A DNA stretch of 64,000 bases from M3007 sp046316495 (GTDB lineage Bacteria; Bacteroidota; Bacteroidia; Chitinophagales; Saprospiraceae), in the NCBI GenBank assembly GCA_046316495.1, contig JBKDAM010000148.1:1-64000 (forward strand), in the 5' to 3' direction. The position numbers were made by a program, and so were the translations under genes. Shown here piece by piece: positions 43,186 to 51,100 of the stretch; position 1 is the first letter of the stretch; every line of letters begins with the position of its first letter. The notes beneath the pieces were generated by a model. The model saw only the letters and a program-made list of their open reading frames with translations, made no database searches and was not told the DNA's origin.

Positions 43186-44532
43186 ATGAAGATTACCACA
43201 AAGCAGATCGCCCTCTATTCTGTTGGGCTGACTTTAGCACTTGCTACCTTGTTCAGTTGTAATAAATCCACCACTTTCGGTGCGGATTTGCTGGAGGACC
43301 AGATTGCGGATTTTGATATTCAAGAACTAGAAGTCAATTGCTCTTTGGAAACCATTGATAAGGTGACAACAGCGGATTTGAATTCTCAATTTGATTATTT
43401 CCCGTGTGGACGGATAAAAGATGCAGATTTTGGGAGTACTACTGCTGAAATATTTTCTCAGATTACCCTGAGTGGGGGTAGTTTTGATTTTGAGAATGCG
43501 CGCTTTGATTCTGCTTTTTTGATTTTGCCGTACGATGCGAACGGTTTTTACGGGGACACACTTATTCCTCAAAATTTGCGCGTATATCAGCTAGCGGATA
43601 CGATTGCCAATTCCAAGCGTTATCTAGCAACGGATAGTATTTTGGTAGGTGATGAGATTGCTGCGGTTAATCAGTTTTTACCTAGGCCTCGAACCCCAGA
43701 AAAAATACTGGATACTGCAGCTACTGCGATTAAAGCTCCACACCTTAAGGTGCCGCTAAGCAATGCTTTTGGTGCGTTTCTCCTGAGTGTTGACAGTACG
43801 ACTATGACCAATGATTTCGCTTTCTGGCGTCTTAGTAAAGGTATTAAGCTGGTGGTGACGCCTACCTCTGACCCAGGAGCGTTGGTTGCTTTTGATTTAA
43901 ACTCCAGTAACTGCTTTATTCGGATGTATTATACTGTTGACGATACAGTTTCTCGTACGTATCGGTATAATTTAAAAGGCTCTTCTACTGCTACCTCGAA
44001 TAAATTTTTGAAATTTACCCATGATTACACCGGATCCAGTGCACAAGCGAACCTTGGTGTAGTAAATCCAGAGCGGATGTATATGCAAGGCTTAGCAGGT
44101 ATCCGAATGAAAGTTGAGTTCCCTACAGCTGCTGCCTTAGAGGGTATCGTAGTGAATAAGGCAGAACTGGAATTAACTGCTCTTTCTGATCCGTTCTTTC
44201 CAGTGGCAGGGCAGTTGTTGGCGTTTGATAAAACATCAGATACTACCTACTTAGAGACAGCTGATGTTACGTATGCCTATACGGTTTCTAATGGTGCTTA
44301 TACCCTTTTTGGAGGTAAGCCGCAGTTGGCTGAAGGAGGAGTTAAAAAGTATCAGTTGACCTTGACAAAACAGTTTCAAGATTTTGTAGATGCTACGGAC
44401 AACGATCCTAAAAAACGGACGATTTACCTGAGCATTGCTCCACAGGTGTTGACTGCTGGTCGTACTGTCTTTTTTGGGGTAAATGATCCAACCTATCCTG
44501 TGAAACTTCGCCTAAAGTATACCAAACTATAG
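43186..44532 (+). CDS. DUF4270 family lipoprotein
   Basis: The product has 448 residues. A lipoprotein signal ends LFSC (Cys25). The body is beta-rich and begins TTFGADLLEDQIADFDI, then carries repeated strands including DFGSTTAEIFSQITL and, near the end, KKRTIYLSIAPQ. This matches the Bacteroidota DUF4270 family, proteins of unknown function found at the outer membrane side. The short GT5-like gene is upstream and glmS downstream. Confidence 0.85.
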   Translation: MKITTKQIALYSVGLTLALATLFSCNKSTTFGADLLEDQIADFDIQELEVNCSLETIDKVTTADLNSQFDYFPCGRIKDADFGSTTAEIFSQITLSGGSFDFENARFDSAFLILPYDANGFYGDTLIPQNLRVYQLADTIANSKRYLATDSILVGDEIAAVNQFLPRPRTPEKILDTAATAIKAPHLKVPLSNAFGAFLLSVDSTTMTNDFAFWRLSKGIKLVVTPTSDPGALVAFDLNSSNCFIRMYYTVDDTVSRTYRYNLKGSSTATSNKFLKFTHDYTGSSAQANLGVVNPERMYMQGLAGIRMKVEFPTAAALEGIVVNKAELELTALSDPFFPVAGQLLAFDKTSDTTYLETADVTYAYTVSNGAYTLFGGKPQLAEGGVKKYQLTLTKQFQDFVDATDNDPKKRTIYLSIAPQVLTAGRTVFFGVNDPTYPVKLRLKYTKL

Positions 44533-44680
44533 TCTTCATACGCCTTTTATCTATTCCGGTTATCACTAATAAACTTGATACTAAGAGGGTAATTGTACCT
44601 GGTTTTAGATTAAACCTTTATACTTATCCTAAATTGTATTTTAATCAATTGATTTACAACCCTTAATTTAGAATATCTTT

Positions 44681-46522
44681 ATGTGTGGAATTGTTGCTTA
44701 TATTGGAAAAAAGCAGGCCTACCCTATCCTTATTAAAGGTTTGCAACGACTAGAGTACAGGGGCTATGACTCAGCTGGTATCGCTCTTTCTAATGGTCAT
44801 TTAAACATTTATAAAAAGAAAGGTAAAGTTGCAGACTTAGAGGCTTATGTCAAGGATAAAGACGTTCACGGTCATGTTGGTATTGGCCATACCCGTTGGG
44901 CTACCCATGGAAAACCGGATGATTTGAATGCGCATCCTCATACTGGGTCTAATGGCCGGATTGTGTTGATTCATAACGGTATAATCGAGAACTACGCGGT
45001 CATTAAGAGTGCTCTTGCAAAGTTAGGTCATACGTTCTCCAGTGAGACGGATACGGAAGTACTTGCACATTTGATTGAGGAGGTGCAGCGTCGGGAAAAC
45101 CTTCCAGTAGAGGAGGCTGTCCGGCAAGCACTAACACAAGCACATGGTGCGTATGCAATTGTTGTAATGGACCGGGAGGACCCAGGTAAATTGGTGGCAG
45201 CGAGGAAGTCGAGCCCACTCTTACTAGGGATAGGTAAAGATGAATTTTTAGTAGCATCAGATGCAACACCTATTGTTGAATACACGAAGAAAGTGGTGTA
45301 TTTGAATGATGAGGAGATTGCCACGATTACATTGGATGGGCAAATGACGGTAAAGACTCTTCGGAATGAAGAGACGACACCGACTATCCACCAGATCGAA
45401 TTAGAGATAGAGCAGATAGAAAAAGGGGGGTATGCTCATTTTATGTTGAAGGAAATATTCGAGCAGCCTACAACGATTGCAGAGTGTATGCGGGGTCGAA
45501 TGAACGCTGATGAGGGCTGGATGCGCTTGGGGGGTATGAGTGAATACAAAATGCGCATGATAAATGCAGATCGATTCATAATACTCGGTTGTGGAACATC
45601 TTGGCATGCGGGGATGATTGCAGAGTATTTGTTTGAGGAATTGGCTCGTCTACCTGTAGAAGTAGAGTATGCCTCTGAATTCAGGTACCGCCATCCAGTT
45701 GTCCGCGAACGGGATGTTGTTTTAGCGATTTCTCAATCGGGCGAAACAGCCGATACCTTTGCGGCGTTAGAGCTCGCTAAAGAGGCTGGAGCACTTACGT
45801 ACGGTATTGTAAATGTAGTTGGCTCTTCTATTGCCCGTTTAACCCATAGTGGTTCCTATATTCACGTTGGGCCTGAGATTGGGGTGGCGTCCACAAAAGC
45901 GTTCACCGGTCAAGTGACCATGTTAACCATGATGGCGCTAGTATTAGGGTATGAGCGTGGCTATCTGCCTAAGTCTCAATACCAGAAACTAGTTCAAGAG
46001 CTTGCTCAAATCCCATCAAAAATTGACCAACTGCTGAACTCTTGTCAGGAAAAGGTAGCCTACATCGCCGGTGAATTTAAGGACGCATCGAATGCGCTGT
46101 ATCTGGGTCGTGGCTATAATTTCCCAGTTGCACTAGAGGGGGCGTTAAAATTGAAGGAGATATCCTATATTCATGCGGAGGGTTATCCAGCTGCTGAGAT
46201 GAAGCACGGTCCTATTGCCTTGATAGATGAAAACATGCCCGTGTTTGTAATCGCTACCAACCTCAGCGCTTATGATAAAATTGTTTCCAATATTCAGGAG
46301 GTAAAAGCTCGTAAGGGAGTAGTAATTGCTTTGGTAACGGAGGGTGATGAAGTTATCAAAAGGATTGCGGACCACACCATTGAGATTCCTGCTACAGAAG
46401 AGCCGTTTACCCCACTTTTGTCGGTGATACCATTGCAGTTGCTGGCTTACCATATTGCGTTGCTTCGTGGGTGTAATGTAGACCAGCCTAGGAATTTGGC
46501 TAAGTCTGTTACCGTCGAGTAG
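44681..46522 (+). CDS. glmS: Glutamine-fructose-6-phosphate aminotransferase
   Basis: The product has 613 residues. It makes glucosamine-6-phosphate for peptidoglycan and LPS. The glutaminase domain starts at Cys2 (CGIVAYIG), with RLEYRGYDSAGIAL and HTRWATHGKPDDLNAHPH. Two SIS sugar-isomerase domains follow, with LGCGTSWHAGMIAEYLFEEL, SQSGETADTFAALELAKEAG and the terminal DQPRNLAKSVTVE. The Met is removed in vivo so that Cys becomes N-terminal. A possible terminator lies 160 bp downstream. Confidence 0.97.
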   Translation: MCGIVAYIGKKQAYPILIKGLQRLEYRGYDSAGIALSNGHLNIYKKKGKVADLEAYVKDKDVHGHVGIGHTRWATHGKPDDLNAHPHTGSNGRIVLIHNGIIENYAVIKSALAKLGHTFSSETDTEVLAHLIEEVQRRENLPVEEAVRQALTQAHGAYAIVVMDREDPGKLVAARKSSPLLLGIGKDEFLVASDATPIVEYTKKVVYLNDEEIATITLDGQMTVKTLRNEETTPTIHQIELEIEQIEKGGYAHFMLKEIFEQPTTIAECMRGRMNADEGWMRLGGMSEYKMRMINADRFIILGCGTSWHAGMIAEYLFEELARLPVEVEYASEFRYRHPVVRERDVVLAISQSGETADTFAALELAKEAGALTYGIVNVVGSSIARLTHSGSYIHVGPEIGVASTKAFTGQVTMLTMMALVLGYERGYLPKSQYQKLVQELAQIPSKIDQLLNSCQEKVAYIAGEFKDASNALYLGRGYNFPVALEGALKLKEISYIHAEGYPAAEMKHGPIALIDENMPVFVIATNLSAYDKIVSNIQEVKARKGVVIALVTEGDEVIKRIADHTIEIPATEEPFTPLLSVIPLQLLAYHIALLRGCNVDQPRNLAKSVTVE

Positions 46523-46568
46523 TGCTGAACGTACAGTGTATTATTTTATGCGCTCAGCGTAAATCTAT

Positions 46569-46706
46569 AATACTGGTGAATTAGCCCAAAGTTGACGTTG
46601 GTGTTTTGTCCTAGTTGTATTACTTTCTGTATCTAAGTATATGGAAATGTTTTGGCTAAAGCGGACAAAGCTTGATCCACGCACCTGGAGGTAATTCACC
46701 AGTATT
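46569..46706. repeat. 15-bp perfect inverted repeat enclosing 108 bp
   Basis: AATACTGGTGAATTA at 46569-46583 and TAATTCACCAGTATT at 46692-46706 are exact reverse complements. Between them, TTTGTCC (46605-46611) and GGACAAA (46663-46669) form a second nested pair. The whole could fold into a bulged rod of about 138 nt in the glmS-DsrE gap. No clear target-site duplication flanks it. Confidence 0.55.
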
Positions 46707-46711
46707 TTTTT
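46685..46711 (+). terminator. Possible terminator after glmS
   Basis: CTGG (46685-46688) can pair with CCAG (46699-46702), with a few more pairs inside, followed by a T-run at 46705-46711. The stem is short. It competes with the long-range repeat pairing, since both use the right arm. Confidence 0.35.
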
Positions 46712-46783
46712 GCCCGTCTATATCCTTGTTTTTTAGGCTGTGGACAGTCAATGGTGGTCTTAATCAGATTTAATGTCGACATC

Positions 46784-47137
46784 TTAGAATGTCAGTATAC
46801 GATCACTTTGAATAATTAGATGGGTCAATTCAGCCATTGTACTGATTTCTGCTTTTTCCACCAAAGTCGTTGATTTAAGTCCGCGGGCTTCTAGGCAGCT
46901 TCCACAAGTGAGCAACTTTGCTCCTTTGCTAGTAGAAAGCTTCAACATGCGTTCAATATTGTAGAATCCATTTGGTGTATTTTGGTTAGCAATGGCGCAG
47001 TTGACACCATCAGCCATTAAAAAAATAGAAAGTTGCGTGTTGGGGTGATCTTTTGTGATTTGATTGGCGATACGTAAGGCGTTGTAGGCCTTTTCGGTGC
47101 CATAAGGGGCATCATTAATTATGATTAGAATATTCAT
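46784..47137 (-). CDS. DsrE-family sulfur-carrier-like protein
   Basis: The product has 117 residues from ATG 47137 (MNILIIINDAPYGTEKAYNA). Upstream in-frame codons are not convincing. The Rossmann-like DsrE fold is shown by LRIANQI, LSIFLMADGVNCAI and LLTCGSCLEARGL. The cysteine pair in TCGSC resembles the active cysteine region of DsrE/YchN proteins that relay sulfur. A role in sulfur transfer is inferred; no Dsr or Tus genes are near. Confidence 0.8.
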   Translation of the reverse strand: MNILIIINDAPYGTEKAYNALRIANQITKDHPNTQLSIFLMADGVNCAIANQNTPNGFYNIERMLKLSTSKGAKLLTCGSCLEARGLKSTTLVEKAEISTMAELTHLIIQSDRILTF

Positions 47138-47232
47138 AAGAAGTATGACAGGTGAATAAATAGTATCCATCATTGGCAAAATAGTCGCCTGCTCAAGTTA
47201 AGGATTTTTCCAGTAAACAGATACTTTAATGT

Positions 47233-47240
47233 TAACTTTG
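47233..47240 (+). promoter_or_regulatory. Candidate -7 box for the NRDE gene
   Basis: TAACTTTG matches TAnnTTTG and lies 82 bp before the ATG at 47323, in the gap to the divergent DsrE gene. No -33 TTTG is seen. Confidence 0.3.
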
Positions 47241-47322
47241 CCGCATTGCGAATTTACATGAGCCAACAGCTTGTTGGGTATTACTTTCTATTATACAAAA
47301 ACCAATTTATGATTTTTAAGTA

Positions 47323-47994
47323 ATGTGTACCGTAAGTATTGTGCCGATTGTTGGTGGGCTTGTTTTGACTTCAAGCCGTGATGAGCAGAAAGCGCGCCCG
47401 ACGCTCGCACCTCAATATTATGAGCAAGGTGCAAGGCGGCTTTGGTATCCGAAAGATCAGCAGGCAGGTGGTACTTGGCTGGCTTTGGAGGAAGGAACAG
47501 GGAAGGCTGCCTGTTTACTTAACGGAGCTTTTGAGGCGCATGTTCGAGAGGCAAGCTACCGTAAAAGTAGAGGTCAGCTACTATTGGAGTATTTTGATTT
47601 TGAGGGTCCCTGGCACTTTCAAGAGCAAGTTGATCTTAGCCATATTGAGCCTTTTACACTTCTCATGTTGAATTTTCATGCTAATAAACTAGCAGAATTG
47701 CGTTGGGATGGTACTCATAAGCACTATTCGGAAGTTGATACCACTCGTCCAAGGATTTGGTCATCAGCTACTCTTTATACGGCATTAGAACGAGAAGCGC
47801 GTGAGCGATGGTTTGATGAGTGGCTAGAGAAAAATGATTGGGAACGGATTATAGAGTTTCACCTAGGAAAGTCGGGCGAAGATCCTGCTTTTGATATTCG
47901 TATGCTCCGACCGGGAGGGCTTCAGACAGTGAGCATCTCACAAGTTTGTTTTCGAGGCATGAACGTGAAGCTTTTTTACCAAGATTTGCTCTAA
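47323..47994 (+). CDS. NRDE (TANGO2-like) protein
   Basis: The product has 223 residues, shorter than the usual 250 to 280. The start MCTVSIVP, with Cys at position 2, is followed by LTSSRDEQKARPTLAP, the Asn/Ser-Arg-Asp-Glu motif from which the family takes its name, and by GGTWLALEEGTGKAACLLNG. The family has an Ntn-hydrolase-like fold and a role linked to lipid or haem handling in eukaryotes. The bacterial function is unknown. Confidence 0.85.
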   Translation: MCTVSIVPIVGGLVLTSSRDEQKARPTLAPQYYEQGARRLWYPKDQQAGGTWLALEEGTGKAACLLNGAFEAHVREASYRKSRGQLLLEYFDFEGPWHFQEQVDLSHIEPFTLLMLNFHANKLAELRWDGTHKHYSEVDTTRPRIWSSATLYTALEREARERWFDEWLEKNDWERIIEFHLGKSGEDPAFDIRMLRPGGLQTVSISQVCFRGMNVKLFYQDLL

Positions 47995-48058
47995 ATGCAG
48001 TTTATTTGTATTCATTTCACCAATAAAAAATATTTTATCACCATCACCGTAAATATAA

Positions 48059-48502
48059 ATGAAGATTCTTCATCTGATTATTACCTTTTATTTTCTTACA
48101 TCTATTTCCGTTTTTGCTCAAACTGAACAGGTATCAGGTGTTCGTTTCTTGGAGGTTGATTGGGCTTCGGCCTTGTCCAAGGCGAAGCAGGAGAATAAGC
48201 TTATCTTTTTAGATATTTATGCTTCGTGGTGTGGCCCATGCAAAAAATTGAAGCGAACCACTTTCGCTAATGAGAAATTGGGCACCTTTTTTAATGAACA
48301 TTTCATTTGTGTCGCTGTAGACGGGGAGAAAGGCGAAGGCCCGAAGCTGGCAAGGCATTATTCTGTTCGAGGCTACCCAACCCTATTGTTCATAGATGGT
48401 TTGGGAAATGTTGTTCATCAGGAGGTTGGTTACATAAGGGCGAAGCACTTACACCGAATAGGAGATAATGTGTTTAGCAAGCACGTGAATCGGAAAAAGT
48501 AA
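48059..48502 (+). CDS. Exported thioredoxin-family protein
   Basis: The product has 147 residues. A signal peptide covers 1 to about 21 (SISVFAQ). The active site ASWCGPCKKLK is near residue 60, within a thioredoxin fold of the DUF255/DsbD-gamma-like type (FANEKLGTFFNEHFICVAVD, then a cis-Pro loop RGYPTLLFIDGLG). It should work in the periplasm as a thiol reductant or disulfide carrier. It stands alone. Confidence 0.92.
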   Translation: MKILHLIITFYFLTSISVFAQTEQVSGVRFLEVDWASALSKAKQENKLIFLDIYASWCGPCKKLKRTTFANEKLGTFFNEHFICVAVDGEKGEGPKLARHYSVRGYPTLLFIDGLGNVVHQEVGYIRAKHLHRIGDNVFSKHVNRKK

Positions 48503-48545
48503 CAAAGCATTCGGGCTTACTTTCCTTTAATAATTATGAAAATCA

Positions 48546-49202
48546 ATGAATTATAAATCTGATCGCTTTTCTCGATCATTTACAGGAATAGGTCTGGCTT
48601 TGGCATGGCCTGACACGTATTGTAAGCAAGCGGGTGCTTGGTATGATTTTCTGATGAATAAGGTGGGTGTTGCAAGAAACAACTATTACAAGGTTGGTCA
48701 CGCTGCACTTGTATTAATAAATAAGTCGGACGGTCTTTGCTACTACTATGACTTTGGTAGATACCATTCCCCATTTGGTTATGGCCGTGTTAGGAGTGCT
48801 TATACAGATCACGATTTGACAATACCGATTCAGGCGCAGTTTGATGAGGGGGGAAATCTTAGTAATTTAGAGGATATAATGCTATTTTTAGCAGGGAATC
48901 CATCTTGTCATGGAACGGGAGCCGTTCATGCTGGCTGGTGCGAGCTTGATTTTGAGCGAGCAAGTGCTGTGGCAATTGCCCTTCAGAGGAGAAGCCCGAT
49001 TATTTATGGGCCTTTTGTTTGGGGAGGGACGAACTGTTCTCGTTTTGTTCGAACCGTTTTGTTAGCAGGTCAACCGAATTTGCTAAGGTATTTTCGATTG
49101 TTAATCCCGGATACAATCAGTCCAACTCCTTTGGCCAATGTTCGAGCTGTTGGAAAGGTTGGGAGCTGGGTTTCTAAATTAGTATGGACGTATGCTAGCT
49201 AA
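48546..49202 (+). CDS. DUF6695-like protein, N-terminal part; possible permuted papain fold
   Basis: The product has 218 residues, without a signal peptide. It contains KVGHAALVLINK near residue 55 and GGTNCSRFVRTVLLAG near residue 160. A conserved His in a strand, followed about 100 residues later by a Cys at the start of a helix, is the order seen in permuted NlpC/P60 (LRAT or YiiX-like) hydrolases. From memory, DUF6695 proteins of flavobacteria join this region to the domain encoded by the next gene. Here the two are separate frames overlapping by 11 nt. Function is unknown. Confidence 0.6.
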   Translation: MNYKSDRFSRSFTGIGLALAWPDTYCKQAGAWYDFLMNKVGVARNNYYKVGHAALVLINKSDGLCYYYDFGRYHSPFGYGRVRSAYTDHDLTIPIQAQFDEGGNLSNLEDIMLFLAGNPSCHGTGAVHAGWCELDFERASAVAIALQRRSPIIYGPFVWGGTNCSRFVRTVLLAGQPNLLRYFRLLIPDTISPTPLANVRAVGKVGSWVSKLVWTYAS

Positions 49203-49500
49203 GGGATATCTTCAGTCTACGCTTCCTGCTCCAGTTATGCCTGAAAATTTGCCCAGTCATGCCCAATGGTTGTCGGGAGAAGGTGCAGGCTCCTGGTTTG
49301 TAATTCAATTGGAGGGTGCTGGCTCCTATGAAGTAGCTCGATTTGACCCAGAAGGAAGGTTAGAGTGTAAAGGGGTATTTAAGGTGCGGAACGCCTCTTT
49401 TTTTGATATTGAGAGGCCGTTTCAGGTAACCTATCTTTCGCACTGCCAACAGGTGACGTTGTTACAAGCGGGAGTAGTTGTTGTTTTGGATCGCATGTAG
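49192..49500 (+). CDS. DUF6695-like protein, C-terminal part
   Basis: The product has 102 residues. It contains HAQWLSGEGAGSWFVIQLEG, then a strand-rich body including KGVFKVRNASFFDIERPF and ending VVVLDRM. From memory this matches the C-terminal domain of DUF6695 proteins. Its ATG lies inside the last codons of the preceding gene (11-nt overlap, +1 frame), so coupled translation is expected, or else the gene was split by a frameshift. Confidence 0.6.
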   Translation: MLAKGYLQSTLPAPVMPENLPSHAQWLSGEGAGSWFVIQLEGAGSYEVARFDPEGRLECKGVFKVRNASFFDIERPFQVTYLSHCQQVTLLQAGVVVVLDRM

Positions 49501-49538
49501 GAATTTTATTAAGTTAACAGAATAATAGCTTTCAAAAA

Positions 49539-50048
49539 ATGGTGATAACACATTGTAAAAATGATCTTTATGCGCTTCGTAACCTAGTATCGAGGTTAAC
49601 CCAAGAGCAATATGTATATGTTTCTAATTGTTTAGAGGGGGGCTCTTTGGGTCAACATTTACGCCATGTTTTAGAGTTTTACACTTGTTTATTGAAGGGT
49701 CGAGAGCAGGGAAAGATAAATTATGATACGCGGCAGCGCGATTTGCGCATTTCGAATGATCACTCATTTGCGCTCCAGCGAATGGACGAAATTATTGATC
49801 TATTAGGTGAGGGGGCGGCAGATTGCCCCTTACTTTTGGAGGGGCAATTTGGGTTAGAAGAGACTTCACAAATGGCTACGCCGACTAGTTTCCAGCGAGA
49901 GTTGATCTATTGTCTAGAGCACAGTATCCACCATCAGGCCCTTATGAGGGTGGTTCTAAAAGAGATGGATCTGGTTCATCTGGCAGATAAACATTTTGGC
50001 GTTGCATCTTCCACGGTACGTTTTCGTCAGGGTTCTTCGGGTGAGTAA
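49539..50048 (+). CDS. DinB-like (metal-binding four-helix) protein
   Basis: The product has 169 residues and is all-helical. Metal-ligand histidines are apparent: GQHLRHVLEFYTCLL near residue 53 and CLEHSIHHQALMRV near residue 130, in the spacing of DinB/YfiT proteins. Members often act as thiol transferases or in stress response. The partner is unknown. Its start is 38 bp after the preceding small gene, on the same strand. Confidence 0.75.
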   Translation: MVITHCKNDLYALRNLVSRLTQEQYVYVSNCLEGGSLGQHLRHVLEFYTCLLKGREQGKINYDTRQRDLRISNDHSFALQRMDEIIDLLGEGAADCPLLLEGQFGLEETSQMATPTSFQRELIYCLEHSIHHQALMRVVLKEMDLVHLADKHFGVASSTVRFRQGSSGE

Positions 50049-50076
50049 TTTTGTAAGTGATTGGAGAATTACGAGC

Positions 50077-50100
50077 TTTTTAGCCGATTTATGCTAAAAA
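50077..50100 (+). terminator. A/T-rich hairpin after the DinB-like gene
   Basis: TTTTTAGC (50077-50084) and GCTAAAAA (50093-50100) are perfect inverted repeats with an 8-nt loop. It lies 29 bp after the stop codon. No separate T-run follows, so it is a weak candidate. The rest of the 265-bp gap to 50313 shows nothing I recognise. Confidence 0.35.
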
Positions 50101-50313
50101 TCAGGTTCTTTTAATAATTTTCTTGTTTAAGGGATCTAAACTGCCTTACTTTGCTGAGCGTATAGAGTTTTTTGAGTAATTGGAGGGCTGTTTTCTACAA
50201 GGGGTCCTCACGAAGGAAGAAGTACGTTACAAAGAAAGAATATTGATAGAGAAAGAGCATTTATTCTCCTTGTGGCACAATTATTTGGTTAATAGACAAA
50301 CATAGTATTAGCA

Positions 50314-50811
50314 ATGATGAGATTAGAGTACATACCAAGGGTTGGATTTGTTTTTGAAGGGAAGGAGGTGCGTTGGAGGTCCAGTCGTAGCGTGGTGCGG
50401 GGGAATCTAGGTGGGATATTTGAAGAGGAGGACCGCATGGTTGATCTCTCGGAATATTTTGAGGATGGTGAAAATCATACCATTGAGCAGCGCCGAGATT
50501 TGTACCACGATGAAGAAGATTCCTATTGTTTTTATTTAAACTACGATGAAGAGGATCTTTTAACGGAGTTAGAGGTGCATTCTGGACTTGCCATCTTAGT
50601 AAACGGACACGAAATGGAATTTGACTCTGATATTTACCGTATTTTAGAGTCAATGAACGATTCAGGAAACCGGGGTATTGAGTTGGAAGAGGGTAACTAT
50701 TTATTCCAGGATTTAAAGATGACGATTGCAAGCTCAGCGGCTACGGGTGGCGATGGAAACGGACTTGCTTATTTTTATGGGGCGGAGAATGTGGAGCATC
50801 TGTTGGGCTGA
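50314..50811 (+). CDS. Hypothetical acidic protein, 165 aa
   Basis: I do not recognise this product. It opens MMRLEYIPRVGFVFEGKEVR and contains an acidic stretch (EEEDRMVDLSEYFEDGEN) and YLNYDEEDLLTELEVHSGLA. It looks like a small beta-rich cytosolic protein. A minus-strand frame over the same bases (50261-50731) has an unnatural composition and is rejected. It precedes the fructan locus by 289 bp. Confidence 0.6.
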   Translation: MMRLEYIPRVGFVFEGKEVRWRSSRSVVRGNLGGIFEEEDRMVDLSEYFEDGENHTIEQRRDLYHDEEDSYCFYLNYDEEDLLTELEVHSGLAILVNGHEMEFDSDIYRILESMNDSGNRGIELEEGNYLFQDLKMTIASSAATGGDGNGLAYFYGAENVEHLLG

Positions 50812-51100
50812 CTTTAGAGAGTGGGTGTTTTTTATTGTTTTTAAAAGGTTGTCAATTGTATATGTATATGTTGTTTATCTAGGCTGATAAAACAAATTGG
50901 TGGTTCCTGATAAAAACCATATATAACTGTAATATCAAAAAGAAGCTGAAAAGAGTTATGAATGGCGGCTGTACTTCCTACATCGGTAAAATGCCGTGAA
51001 TAGATTAATTGATCTGCGGTTGGAGACTAATTAGCAGACGATTTTGAATAAGATCCTTACTATTGTGACTCCCCAAGAAGAACGCTAGTTGATTTGAGCC

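Noticed and set aside
50261..50731. Minus-strand frame of 156 codons opposite the acidic gene
   Set aside because: Its composition is unlike real proteins (rich in Pro, Arg and Gln, no hydrophobic pattern), and the plus-strand frame is more convincing.
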